Shown: in pieces, positions 6,989 to 14,619 of the stretch
Position numbering within the stretch: position 1 is the stretch's first letter
Layout of the letters: each line of letters opens with the position of its first letter
NCBI GenBank assembly: GCA_036556085.1
Contig: DATBKE010000208.1
Span: 1 to 17,069 of the forward strand
Direction: 5' to 3'
Length of the DNA: 17,069 nt
From: JACCTH01 sp036556085
GTDB taxonomy: Bacteria; Actinomycetota; Acidimicrobiia; Spongiisociales; ZC4RG35
Translations under genes and position numbers: made by a program
Notes under the pieces: model-generated
Told to the model about the DNA's origin: nothing
What the model saw: only the letters and a program-made list of their open reading frames with translations
The model's database searches: none

Positions 6989-6995
6989 AAGGAGG
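6989..6995 (+). promoter_or_regulatory. Strong Shine-Dalgarno site for cvnA
   Basis: AAGGAGG, a near-perfect anti-16S match, followed by six bases and the GTG at 7002. It fixes the start of the conservon operon and suggests efficient initiation. Confidence 0.75.
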
Positions 6996-7001
6996 AGCGG
7001 A

Positions 7002-9338
7002 GTGTTCAAGTTTCGTCTGGCCAGCAAGCTGGCGATGGCCAGCATTCCGATCGGCCTGGTGGCGCTCCTGGCTGGCGGTTACATCGCCTGGACGTTTCTT
7101 GAGGGTGCCGAGGTTCAGGAAGAGACATCCCGCGCCTCGAGTGTGGCGAGCGAAGCCATGGGCGCGCTCGGGACGTTGTGGTCAGAACAGCACCTCATCA
7201 ACACCTTGGTCCTCCGTCCCGACCAGGTCGATCCCGGCAACCTCGAATCGGCCCGGCTCCAGTCTGAGGGATCCCTTTCCAACCTCTCACGCGCGGTCGA
7301 TGGCTATGTCTCCTCTGCCCGGCCCTCGACAACGGAGACCGCCAGTCGCATCGAGTCGGACATGGCCGAACTCGAAGTCTGGCTCAACGAGATCCGCCAG
7401 GTCGAGCGCTTCGATGCTTCGGCCGCGTCGGGCTACAACACGGCCACCGATCTGCTGTTCGACATCATTTCCCAGGTCTCCCTGAACCTTCCCGACCGCT
7501 TCAAGGCGCAGGACCTCGGAGCCGCCGAAGCACTGGCCGAGGCTGCCAGTGTTTCCTTCCAACAGGAACAAGTGGTGCGGACCTTCATCGCTCAGGGCGA
7601 GGCCTCGCAGCGGCAGCTGGTGGAGGCCGCCCTCAACCTGCGGGAACAGGAGGTGCGGGGCTGGCAGGAGCGCGCAGCAGTGTCTTCGGTGACGGCCGCC
7701 CAGGAATTGGCCGCACTGGCGGCGATGGAGGAGGCCGTCACCGGACGTGCCGCCAGCGAGACCGTCGATATCAACGGATTCCCCGCCGACCGCAACGAAG
7801 TCCTCATCGTGGCGGCCGATCGCCTCGCTGCCCAAACCTCCCAAGCGGCGGAGACAGACGCTGCCCAGGCCCGGGACCGAGCGTTGATGGTCGCCGGTGT
7901 CGTCGGAGCCATCTTGCTTCTCACCGCCTTTGGAACCGTTCGCATCGAAAGGTCGCTCGTTCGGCGAGTCCGGGCTGTGACCGACTCGGCTCGTCGGGTG
8001 GCAGACGTCGAACTTCCCAACCTGGTGTCTGCGTTGCGTAACCCCGACGATGCCAATGCCGCCAGCGCGGCTTCGGGCGCTATTCGCATCAAAGAGGCGG
8101 GGGCAGACGAGGTTGGGGACCTGGCCCGCTCTTTCGCCGCGCTCCACGGGACTCTGATCGACGTCGCCGCCCAGCAGATGGACATCCTGCGCAAGGGGGT
8201 TTCGGAGATCTTCGTCACCCTCGCCCGGCGCAACAGCTCTCTGGTCGATCGGCAATTGGCCCTGATCGACAAGCTCGAATCGAAAGAAGAGGATCCCGAG
8301 ACCTTGGCGGGCTACTACCGCCTCGACCACCTCAGCACTCGCATGCGACGCAATGCCGAAAGCTTGCTTGTGCTGGCTGGTGCCGAGAGCCCGCGTATGT
8401 GGGAGAAACCACTAGAGGTTGGTGACGTCGTCCGGGCCGCCCTCGGTGAAGTCGACGAGTACCAACGCATCGACATCCTTGCGCTCGAGCCGGTCAGAGT
8501 GTCAGGGCACGTCGTCTCCGACATCGCCCACCTGCTGTCTGAACTTCTCGACAATGCCACCCAGTTCTCGCCTCCCACCGAGCGGGTTCGAGTGGCCGGT
8601 CTGTTCGACGAAACCGGCTACTTGCTAACCATCTCCGACCACGGAATCGGCATGAGCGACGATCGGATCGCCGAGCTCAACCAACTCCTGGGCCATCCGC
8701 CGGTTCTGGGTCTGGCTCTTGAGCCCACGCTCGGCCTCTACGTCGTAGCGCGCCTCGCCGCCCGGCACGGGATGCGGGTGCGTCTGGCCCCCGGCGTTCC
8801 CGGGACGACTGTGCGCATCACAGTGCCTCGCACGCTGCTCGAGACGTCGACCGCCACCCGGCCAGACGAAGGGGGCCGCCTCCGCAACGCCCCCTCGACC
8901 GACATTCGTCCTACCACCCCGGAAACGCCCCGGGTCTCGGTTCCGTCGCGATTGGCGACACCCGAGCCTCGGTTGCGCCAGTCGCTAACGCCCTCTGTGC
9001 AGCCACCGGTTCCCAGCCCCTCCCATCTCCCCGGTCGGGTGAATCAGCCGACACCCGCCAACGGTCAGAGAGCAACCGCCACCTCAGCCCCGCCGCCGCC
9101 CCGGCCGAATCCGGCTCCGCGGCGCTACGACCCCAATCAGGAACTGCCCACCAGAGTGCCGGGGACGTCCTTCCAAGACGACGGAGCGGTCCCGACCTCA
9201 AAGGCCTCCGAGATAGGTCCCGACGGGATCAAGGCGGCGCTCAGCGCCTTTCAGACCGGCCGCGACTCGGCGGGCAAGTTGGGCGATGCTCCACGGACCA
9301 ATCCCGCGACGGCCAATGAGTCAGGGGTGACGGAATGA
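7002..9338 (+). CDS. cvnA: CvnA-type sensor histidine kinase-like protein with nitrate-sensor-like (NIT) extracellular domain
   Basis: 778 residues. A first membrane helix (about 15-33) is followed by an extracellular, mostly helical sensor (about 35-285) resembling NIT domains. A second helix follows (about 288-312, LMVAGVVGAILLLTAFG) and then a HAMP-like linker (RRVRAVTDSARRVADVELP). The signalling helix (LARRNSSLVDRQLALIDKLE, RLDHLSTRMRRNAESLL with His443) is the conservon pattern. The ATPase part has an N box ELLDNATQFSPP (514-525), G1 DHGIGM (546-551) and the short G2 variant LGLYVVARLAARHG. From about 620 on, a Pro/Ser/Thr-rich tail is probably disordered and ends with two short motifs typical of the family (ELPTRVPG; IKAALSAFQTGRDSA). 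In Streptomyces conservons CvnA interacts with CvnB-D at the membrane. Whether it autophosphorylates is not shown. It overlaps cvnB by ATGA. Confidence 0.92.
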   Translation: MFKFRLASKLAMASIPIGLVALLAGGYIAWTFLEGAEVQEETSRASSVASEAMGALGTLWSEQHLINTLVLRPDQVDPGNLESARLQSEGSLSNLSRAVDGYVSSARPSTTETASRIESDMAELEVWLNEIRQVERFDASAASGYNTATDLLFDIISQVSLNLPDRFKAQDLGAAEALAEAASVSFQQEQVVRTFIAQGEASQRQLVEAALNLREQEVRGWQERAAVSSVTAAQELAALAAMEEAVTGRAASETVDINGFPADRNEVLIVAADRLAAQTSQAAETDAAQARDRALMVAGVVGAILLLTAFGTVRIERSLVRRVRAVTDSARRVADVELPNLVSALRNPDDANAASAASGAIRIKEAGADEVGDLARSFAALHGTLIDVAAQQMDILRKGVSEIFVTLARRNSSLVDRQLALIDKLESKEEDPETLAGYYRLDHLSTRMRRNAESLLVLAGAESPRMWEKPLEVGDVVRAALGEVDEYQRIDILALEPVRVSGHVVSDIAHLLSELLDNATQFSPPTERVRVAGLFDETGYLLTISDHGIGMSDDRIAELNQLLGHPPVLGLALEPTLGLYVVARLAARHGMRVRLAPGVPGTTVRITVPRTLLETSTATRPDEGGRLRNAPSTDIRPTTPETPRVSVPSRLATPEPRLRQSLTPSVQPPVPSPSHLPGRVNQPTPANGQRATATSAPPPPRPNPAPRRYDPNQELPTRVPGTSFQDDGAVPTSKASEIGPDGIKAALSAFQTGRDSAGKLGDAPRTNPATANESGVTE

Positions 9339-9754
9339 GCGCCGGAGCCTCCAACTTGAACTGGCTGATCGCGCGGTTCGTCGACGCGGTGCCCGCTGTC
9401 CGCAAGGCCGTGGTCGTTTCCTCCGACGGTCTGGCGATGGCAGTGTCCCTCGATGTCGATCGCGAGTCGGCCGACCGTCTCGCTGCCGTTGCCTCGGGCA
9501 TGATCGGGCTGGCGTACGGCTCGGCAGGGCGAATGGGTGCCGGCGCCGTCTCCAATGTCATCGTCGAGATGACTAATGGCTGGCTCTTCGTCACCGGCAT
9601 CAGCGATGGCTCTTTGCTCTGTGCCCTCACCACCCGCTCGGTCGATATCGGGTCGGTCGCCTACCAGATGGCGCTCTTTGCCGAAAGGGCCGGACAGGTG
9701 TTGACGCCGGAAGTGCGTGAGGAGCTGAAAATGGAGTTGGTGTCGAGCGAGTGA
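9335..9754 (+). CDS. cvnB: CvnB roadblock/LC7 domain protein
   Basis: 139 residues, a single roadblock/LC7 fold. It opens LNWLIARFVDAVPAVRKAVV and continues SSDGLAMAVS, with a central helix ADRLAAVASGMIGLAYGSA and a strand pattern VIVEMTNGWLFVTGISDGSL. Roadblock proteins act as partners or GTPase-activating factors for small Ras-like GTPases (MglB for MglA in Myxococcus); in conservons this protein is proposed to work with CvnD. It overlaps cvnA by ATGA (9335-9338) and cvnC by GTGA (9751-9754), so it is translationally coupled on both sides. Identity is clear from sequence and context. Confidence 0.95.
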   Translation: MSAGASNLNWLIARFVDAVPAVRKAVVVSSDGLAMAVSLDVDRESADRLAAVASGMIGLAYGSAGRMGAGAVSNVIVEMTNGWLFVTGISDGSLLCALTTRSVDIGSVAYQMALFAERAGQVLTPEVREELKMELVSSE

Positions 9755-10131
9755 GCGAATCCGCCGAGACGCTCGAGGCCGGAAGGCTGGTACGCCCCTA
9801 CACGATGACCGGGGGTCGCACCGGTCGCGACCTGCCCCAGATCGCCCTCGAGGCACAAGTGGTCTCGACCCGGGCCGGACTTGAGAACCGCCACCTGTAT
9901 CGATTTGAAGCAGCCCGCATCATCGATATGGCCCAGAAGCAGCTGGCCCTGGTCGAACTCGCGGCCCACCTAGATGTCCCAGTCGGGGTGGTGCGGGTGG
10001 TGGCCGCCGACCTTGCTCGACGGGGTGCGATTCAGATCATGGACCCGCCCTCCGGGATGACGACCGGCCTCGACGGCTACCAATACACGACCCTGCTCCG
10101 GAAGGTGCTCGATGGAATCAAGAGCCTCTGA
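9751..10131 (+). CDS. cvnC: CvnC, DUF742 protein
   Basis: 126 residues. The hallmark LVRPYTMTGGRTGRD lies at residues 13-27. A winged-helix-like segment follows: QLALVELAAHLDVPVGVVRV, then DLARRGAIQIM. DUF742 proteins are the third component of conservons; the fold suggests nucleic-acid or protein binding, but a biochemical role is not established to my knowledge. The start is GTG at 9751, overlapping the cvnB stop; an ATG at 9804 would remove the hallmark's first residues. The end overlaps cvnD by 20 bases. Confidence 0.93.
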   Translation: MSESAETLEAGRLVRPYTMTGGRTGRDLPQIALEAQVVSTRAGLENRHLYRFEAARIIDMAQKQLALVELAAHLDVPVGVVRVVAADLARRGAIQIMDPPSGMTTGLDGYQYTTLLRKVLDGIKSL

Positions 10132-10699
10132 CGGACCGCGCCTGACTCCCGTCAAGATCGTCGTAGCCGGCGGATTCGGCGTCGGCAAGACAACTTTTGT
10201 CGGAGCCATCTCGGAGATCGAGCCCCTGCGCAGCGAGGCGGTGATGACCCAGGAGAGCGCCGGCATCGACGAGCTGTTCGAGGGCAATACCAAGACCACC
10301 ACCACGGTCGCCATGGACTTTGGGCGGATCAGCCTCAAAGGCAATCTGGTGCTCTACCTCTTCGGTACCCCGGGCCAGGACCGCTTCCATTTCATGTGGC
10401 ACGAGCTCTCGAAGGGGGCAATTGGGGCGGTGGTCCTGGTCGACACACGGCGCTTGGAAGCATGCTTTGCGGCTGTGGACTTCTTTGAAAAGCAGGGCGT
10501 TCCCTTCCTGGTGGCCGTCAATACGTTCAACGGGGAGAAGCTCCACTCATTAGATGAGGTGGCGACCGCCTTGGCCATCAATCCTTCAGTTCCTTTGCTC
10601 TACTGCGATGCCCGTCACCGCCTGCAAGTGCAAGGAGCCCTGGTGCAGCTGGTCGAACATGCCTTGACCAGAGCGCTTGAGGGGGCCGCGGCGCCATGA
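10112..10699 (+). CDS. cvnD: CvnD, Ras-like small GTPase of the conservon
   Basis: 195 residues. The P-loop is GGFGVGKT (20-27). The G3 motif is GTPGQDRF (85-92), where the usual DxxG Asp is replaced by Gly-Thr-Pro as is normal for this family. The G4 position reads VNTFNG (Asn137) rather than NKxD, also typical of CvnD/MglA-like proteins and implying altered base recognition. SAx-like G5 is CDARHR (165-170). MDFGRISL (68-75) precedes G3. The enzyme should cycle between GTP- and GDP-bound states, with CvnB as probable partner. There is no lipidation motif. The start ATG at 10112 lies inside cvnC, 20 bases before its stop, with GGAAGG upstream. The stop overlaps the coiled-coil gene by ATGA. 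Confidence 0.95.
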   Translation: MESRASDGPRLTPVKIVVAGGFGVGKTTFVGAISEIEPLRSEAVMTQESAGIDELFEGNTKTTTTVAMDFGRISLKGNLVLYLFGTPGQDRFHFMWHELSKGAIGAVVLVDTRRLEACFAAVDFFEKQGVPFLVAVNTFNGEKLHSLDEVATALAINPSVPLLYCDARHRLQVQGALVQLVEHALTRALEGAAAP

Positions 10700-11367
10700 G
10701 CCAATGGCCGGCAGGGCGGGGCGAGGCCACCGACCTGACAGTCATCGATGTCGATTCAATCCACCGCGATCTCGAGGAAACACGGGCCCGACTGGCCGAG
10801 GCGGAGTGGGCGCTGGCTCGGCTGGCTTCGTCGGAGGGACCTCTCGAAACCCGGCTCCAGGACCTGATCGAAGCCGCTCGCGATGAGGCAGCGCAGATCA
10901 AGGCCGAGGCGCGCCAACAGGCCGAGACTCTCGTTCGGGAAGCCGAGCGTTTGAGGGCTATGGCCGAGCAGGCAGCGGCCGGGGGGAGTGAGCAGGCAAA
11001 GAAGCAAATCGCCCAGAAGGTGAGCGAGATGGTGGCCAATGCCGACCAGCTCCGGATTAACTCCGAGCGTCGGGCAGCGGAGATCATCAGACAGGCTCAA
11101 GAGAAGGTGGCGCCGACCCAGGCTCGGACCGATGAACTGGTGCGCTTGATCGCCCGCCAGGAGGCCGAGCTCGGTGAGCTCCACGCGATGGTGAAAGAGG
11201 CCCGTCAAAAGGCCGACTCCATCATTCGCCACGCCCAGGTGGAAGCGGCGGCCCGAGTGGAGGAACTGAGCGAACGAGCCCGCCAGCGGCTCGAAGCCGC
11301 CCGTCTCGAGGCCGATCGAATCGTCGCCACCGCTCACGAACGCGCCCAGCGAATCAGCCCAACGTGA
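10696..11367 (+). CDS. Coiled-coil protein, DivIVA/FilP-like in style, fifth gene of the conservon operon
   Basis: 223 residues, nearly all heptad-like helix rich in Ala, Glu, Arg and Gln. After a short N-terminal leader (1-20) there are long stretches such as ARDEAAQIKAEARQQAETLV (61-80) and RIVATAHERAQRI at the end, with a brief Gly-rich break at about 93-98 (AAAGGS). This resembles the coiled-coil bodies of actinobacterial DivIVA/Wag31 and FilP-type proteins. The N-terminal membrane-binding DivIVA motif is not visible, so I do not call it DivIVA. ATGA overlap with cvnD (10696-10699) makes co-translation very likely. A strong terminator begins in its stop codon, so it closes the operon. The context suggests a structural or scaffold partner of the GTPase. 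Coiled-coil character is certain; function is inferred. Confidence 0.82.
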   Translation: MSQWPAGRGEATDLTVIDVDSIHRDLEETRARLAEAEWALARLASSEGPLETRLQDLIEAARDEAAQIKAEARQQAETLVREAERLRAMAEQAAAGGSEQAKKQIAQKVSEMVANADQLRINSERRAAEIIRQAQEKVAPTQARTDELVRLIARQEAELGELHAMVKEARQKADSIIRHAQVEAAARVEELSERARQRLEAARLEADRIVATAHERAQRISPT

Positions 11368-11396
11368 CGAAGCGGCCCGGAGCCGGGCCGCTTCGT
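11367..11396 (+). terminator. Strong hairpin terminator of the conservon operon
   Basis: ACGAAGCGGCCCGG and its exact reverse complement are separated by two bases, a 14-bp perfect inverted repeat starting at the last base of the stop codon. The downstream bases (CTGGGTTTCTGGTTCT) are moderately T-rich. It also lies at the 3' end of the convergent gene (stop at 11430) and may serve both directions. Confidence 0.85.
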
Positions 11397-11429
11397 CTGG
11401 GTTTCTGGTTCTAGTTGGTTGAGATTTCT

Positions 11430-11939
11430 CTAGGCACCGTCTGGCGGGTTGCTACCGCCGGTGGCGAGAAAGCTCACGCAGTCTCCCTGGTTCTTAAAGA
11501 CTCCGAAGGTGACCCAGCCACCCTTCTTGCACTGATCCATCGAGGTGAGACCGGCGATCAATGTCGTGGTGGTGGTGGGAGCGATCGTCGTGGTAGTCGT
11601 CGATGAAGTCGTCGTTGGAGCCACGGTTGTGGTCGTGGTGCTCGTCGTTGGTGAGAGCGTCGTTGTGGTGGGGGCATTGGGACCACTCGGCAAATTGCGA
11701 CCGCCGGTAACTACGTAACTCACACAATCACCCTGGTTCTTAAACACGCCGCTGAAGTCCTGCCAGCCGCCTTGCTTGCAGTCGTCGGCATCGTCCAGGC
11801 CAGGGATCGTCAGGGCGAGATTGCTTTGCAGGCCGGGCTGCGAAAGCGCCATCGGCGCAAAGGCGATCAGCGAAATCAATACCCCCAGGCCAACGACCGC
11901 GGCACGCGATCGGCGGATGTTCTCCAAGAGTTGTTTCAT
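11430..11939 (-). CDS. Secreted protein with two Cys-containing CKxGGW modules joined by a Thr-rich stalk
   Basis: 169 residues from the ATG at 11939, chosen because GGGAAAGG lies seven bases upstream and a signal peptide follows (basic start KQLLENIRRSR, hydrophobic 13-32, likely cleavage near MALSQ). An in-frame longer reading from 12002 is less likely. The mature protein has two copies of one module: residues 51-81 (DDCKQGGWQDFSGVFKNQGD...) and 134-162 (DQCKKGGWVTFGVFKNQGD...). Each has two Cys (54/72 and 137/154), probably one disulfide per module. They are joined by about 37 residues that are mostly Thr with Pro, Val and Ser (91-127), likely glycosylated and extended. I have seen the CKxGGWxxFGxFKNQGxCVS motif in many secreted bacterial proteins without a known function. 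It is a cell-surface or extracellular protein. Confidence 0.85.
   Translation of the reverse strand: MKQLLENIRRSRAAVVGLGVLISLIAFAPMALSQPGLQSNLALTIPGLDDADDCKQGGWQDFSGVFKNQGDCVSYVVTGGRNLPSGPNAPTTTTLSPTTSTTTTTVAPTTTSSTTTTTIAPTTTTTLIAGLTSMDQCKKGGWVTFGVFKNQGDCVSFLATGGSNPPDGA
11485..11744. repeat. Internal duplication of the CKxGGW module at DNA level
   Basis: CCCTGGTTCTTAAA occurs at 11485-11498 and again at 11731-11744 within the secreted-protein gene. Flanking sequence is similar but diverged, consistent with an older in-gene duplication. The GTGGT/GTCGT-rich tract between them (about 11560-11680) encodes the Thr-rich stalk and is low-complexity, so it may be prone to slippage. Confidence 0.7.
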
Positions 11940-12051
11940 GCAACAACCTTTCCCTCGGGACCCCGAATAGGTGGCGGGATCTCTTCCACTCTCCGTGGCC
12001 AAGGCTAGCCGGTCCGGCCGCGTGCCAAAAGGGCGCCTGGGCCCATCAAGC

Positions 12052-12057
12052 TACCCT
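12052..12057 (+). promoter_or_regulatory. Candidate -10 box of a leaderless valS promoter
   Basis: TACCCT followed by six bases (GAACCA) and the ATG at 12064 fits the TANNNT-N6-ATG pattern of leaderless actinobacterial transcripts. No Shine-Dalgarno sequence precedes this ATG. No good -35 is visible. The rest of the 124-base gap (11940-12063) shows nothing else firm. Confidence 0.4.
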
Positions 12058-12063
12058 GAACCA

Positions 12064-14619
12064 ATGCCTCCAAGTCCGGGATCGCGCATACCCGAAAAGC
12101 CGGTTCTCGAGGGTCTCGAGGACAAATGGCAGCCGATTTGGGAGGAACGAGGCCTCTTCCGGTTCGATCGCTCGAAGACCCGGGAGGAGGTCTTCTCGAT
12201 CGACACGCCCCCACCCACAGTGAGCGGCCGCCTTCATCCCGGTCACATGTTCTCGTACACCCACACCGACCTGATTGCTCGTTACCAGCGGATGCGGGGC
12301 AAAGAGGTCTTCTATCCCATGGGCTGGGACGACAACGGGCTCAACGTTGAGCGTCGAGTGCAGCTCATGACCGGGACCATCGTCGATCCGAGCCTGCCCT
12401 ACGACCCCGACTTCGTGCCTCCGTCCAAGGCTCCCAAGCGGCCGATCCCGATTTCTCGACCCAACTTTCTCGAGCTCTGCGAGAGGGTCGTTCCCGAGCT
12501 GGAGGCCGAATATCACCAGCTCTGGTCGCGTCTCGGTTTGTCGGTCGATTGGTCCTTGACCTACACGACCATCGGCAGTCATGCCACCCGGATCTCGCAG
12601 ATCGCCTTTCTGGGCATGGTGAAAAGGGACCTGGCCTATCGAGCCGCGGCACCAACCCTCTGGGATGTTGACATGAAGACCGCCGTAGCCCAGGCCGAAC
12701 TCGAGGATCGTGAGGTGCCTTCGGATTATCGGCGCATCGTTTTTCAGGGACCGGAAGGAGCGCAGCTCCTCGTCGATACCACCCGGCCCGAGCTGCTCCC
12801 GGCATGTGTGGCCCTGGTCGCCCATCCCGACGATGCCAGGTATCAGCACTTGTTCGGAGAGCAGGCGCTGACTCCGCTCTTCGGAGTGAGTGTGCCGATC
12901 GTCTCCCATGAGCTGGGCGATCCCGAAAAGGGGTCCGGCCTGGCAATGATCTGCACTTTTGGAGATACAACCGACGTCATCTGGTGGAGGGAGCTGGCCC
13001 TGCCGCTACGGGCGTTGGTTCAGCGAGACGGGACCCTACGGCCAGTCAACTGGGGGACTCCCGGCTTCGAGAGCGATGATCCCACTACCGCCCAGAAGAC
13101 CTATGACACTATCTCCGGCCGGAGCACCAAACAGGCGCGGGGATTGATGATCGAGCTGCTCGAAGCGGCCGGAAAGTTGGTCGGAGAGCCGCGTCCGATC
13201 ACCCATGCCGTCAAGTTCTGGGAGAACGGCAATCGGCCTCTCGAAATCGTTACCTCTAATCAATGGTTCATTCGCTACCCGGAGCGCGAGCAGCTGCTCA
13301 AGCGGGGCAAGGAACTCAACTGGTATCCCGACTTCATGCGGGTCAGATACGAAAACTGGGTCAACGGTTTGATCGGGGATTGGAACATCACCCGCCAGCG
13401 ATTCTTCGGAGTGCCCTTCCCGGTCTGGTATCCGATCGATCTCGAAGGCGAGGTTGATTTCCTCTCCCCAATCCTGGCCACCGACGACATGCTCCCGGTC
13501 GATCCCACCACCACCGCCCCGCCCGGGTTCGATGAGTCGGCCCGTAATCAACCAAACGGCTTCGCCGCCGATCCCGACGTGATGGACACCTGGGCCACGT
13601 CTTCGCTCTCACCTCAGATCGTCTGCGGGTGGAGCACGGACCCGGATCTCTTTGGCCGCACCTTTCCCATGGATTTGCGGCCGCAGGCCCACGAGATCAT
13701 TCGCACCTGGCTCTTCAGCACCGTGGTCCGGGCTCACTACGAGTTCGACTCTTTGCCCTGGGCCAATGCTGCGATCTCCGGATTCGTAGTTGATCCCGAT
13801 CGAAAGAAGCTCTCCAAGTCGGCCGCCAATGCCGCCGACGATCCCATGACGATGCTGGCGACCTACGGGGTCGACGGGGTTCGGTACTGGGCGGCGCAAG
13901 GAAGACCCGGGATTGACATGGTCTTCGACGAGGGTCAGCTCAAGATCGGCCGGCGGCTCGCCACAAAACTGTTGAACGCCTCCAAGTTCGCACTCTCGCT
14001 CAGTGACGGAGCTAAAGGCCAGCCCATCGTCGCGCTCGATCGGGCGTTGCTCGTTGGATTGGCGGCTCTGGTGGAGGAAGCCACGTCCTCACTCGACCGG
14101 TTCGACTACGCCCGCGCGATCGAGCGAACCGAGGCCTTTTTCTGGCCGTTCTGCGACGACTACCTAGAGCTCGTCAAAGGGCGGGCTTATGGCGCCGAGG
14201 GCGACGAAGGTACCGAATCGGCTCGGGCGACCCTGGCCATCGCCATCAAAACCATCGTCCAACTCTTCGCCCCCTTCCTCCCCTACGTCACCGAGGAAGT
14301 CTGGTCGTGGTTCCAGGAAGGGAGCGTGCATCGCTCCGCCTTTCCTGGCGCCGACGAGATCCGGAGCCGGATTAGGGACGCGGACGACTTCGAGCTTCTT
14401 GTGACCGCGGGTCAGGTTCTCTCAGCCATCCGCAAGGTCAAGACCGCGGCTCAGGTGTCCATGAAGGCAGAGGTTGCGTCGGTCCATGTCGTTGGGCCCG
14501 CGGCGGCATTAGCCGGGCTTGAAAGCGTCGAGGGCGATTTTCGGAACGCCGGCGTCATCACCGGGGCCATAACTTTCAGCGCCGGGGACGAGCTGCAAGT
14601 GGAGGCCATCCTCGCCTAG
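12064..14619 (+). CDS. valS: Valyl-tRNA synthetase
   Basis: 851 residues from the ATG at 12064. It charges tRNA-Val with valine using ATP and edits misactivated threonine; it is cytoplasmic and essential. The class I signature HIGH is HPGH at residues 58-61, in PTVSGRLHPGHMFSYTHTDL. MGWDDNGLNVERRVQ (86-100) is the form seen in actinobacterial ValRS. The KMSKS loop is KLSKS at 582-586. An editing (CP1) domain lies between, with a TTRPEL segment (residues 239-244). The C-terminal anticodon-binding region is present but ends early without a long coiled-coil arm, slightly shorter than the usual 860-900. GTG at 11971 would add 31 residues unlike a ValRS N-terminus and is rejected. The stop TAG overlaps the stop of the convergent MFS gene in a single CTAG. 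Confidence 0.95.
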   Translation: MPPSPGSRIPEKPVLEGLEDKWQPIWEERGLFRFDRSKTREEVFSIDTPPPTVSGRLHPGHMFSYTHTDLIARYQRMRGKEVFYPMGWDDNGLNVERRVQLMTGTIVDPSLPYDPDFVPPSKAPKRPIPISRPNFLELCERVVPELEAEYHQLWSRLGLSVDWSLTYTTIGSHATRISQIAFLGMVKRDLAYRAAAPTLWDVDMKTAVAQAELEDREVPSDYRRIVFQGPEGAQLLVDTTRPELLPACVALVAHPDDARYQHLFGEQALTPLFGVSVPIVSHELGDPEKGSGLAMICTFGDTTDVIWWRELALPLRALVQRDGTLRPVNWGTPGFESDDPTTAQKTYDTISGRSTKQARGLMIELLEAAGKLVGEPRPITHAVKFWENGNRPLEIVTSNQWFIRYPEREQLLKRGKELNWYPDFMRVRYENWVNGLIGDWNITRQRFFGVPFPVWYPIDLEGEVDFLSPILATDDMLPVDPTTTAPPGFDESARNQPNGFAADPDVMDTWATSSLSPQIVCGWSTDPDLFGRTFPMDLRPQAHEIIRTWLFSTVVRAHYEFDSLPWANAAISGFVVDPDRKKLSKSAANAADDPMTMLATYGVDGVRYWAAQGRPGIDMVFDEGQLKIGRRLATKLLNASKFALSLSDGAKGQPIVALDRALLVGLAALVEEATSSLDRFDYARAIERTEAFFWPFCDDYLELVKGRAYGAEGDEGTESARATLAIAIKTIVQLFAPFLPYVTEEVWSWFQEGSVHRSAFPGADEIRSRIRDADDFELLVTAGQVLSAIRKVKTAAQVSMKAEVASVHVVGPAAALAGLESVEGDFRNAGVITGAITFSAGDELQVEAILA
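14616..14619. other. CTAG shared as both stop codons of valS and the MFS gene
   Basis: TAG at 14617-14619 ends valS; the reverse complement of CTA at 14616-14618 ends the exporter. It lies in the 8-bp palindrome GCCTAGGC (14614-14621). There is no intergenic space, so any terminators must lie inside coding sequence. Confidence 0.9.

Noticed and set aside
7287..8330. 347-codon minus-strand open frame inside cvnA
   Set aside because: Antisense shadow of a strongly supported gene in high-GC DNA; His/Gly-rich with no recognisable domain.
10696..11367. Calling the coiled-coil protein DivIVA/Wag31
   Set aside because: The characteristic N-terminal membrane-binding segment of DivIVA is not visible; only the coiled-coil style matches.
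11560..11680. Tandem-looking GTGGT/GTCGT tract as a CRISPR or satellite repeat
   Set aside because: It is the codon run for a Thr-rich stalk, with irregular period and no unique spacers.
11971..12063. GTG-initiated 31-residue N-terminal extension of valS
   Set aside because: Does not resemble a ValRS N-terminus. The ATG at 12064 leads directly into the family start and has a -10-like box six bases before it.
12046..12909. 287-codon minus-strand open frame inside valS
   Set aside because: Antisense to essential valS, with no motif and no ribosome binding site that I could see.
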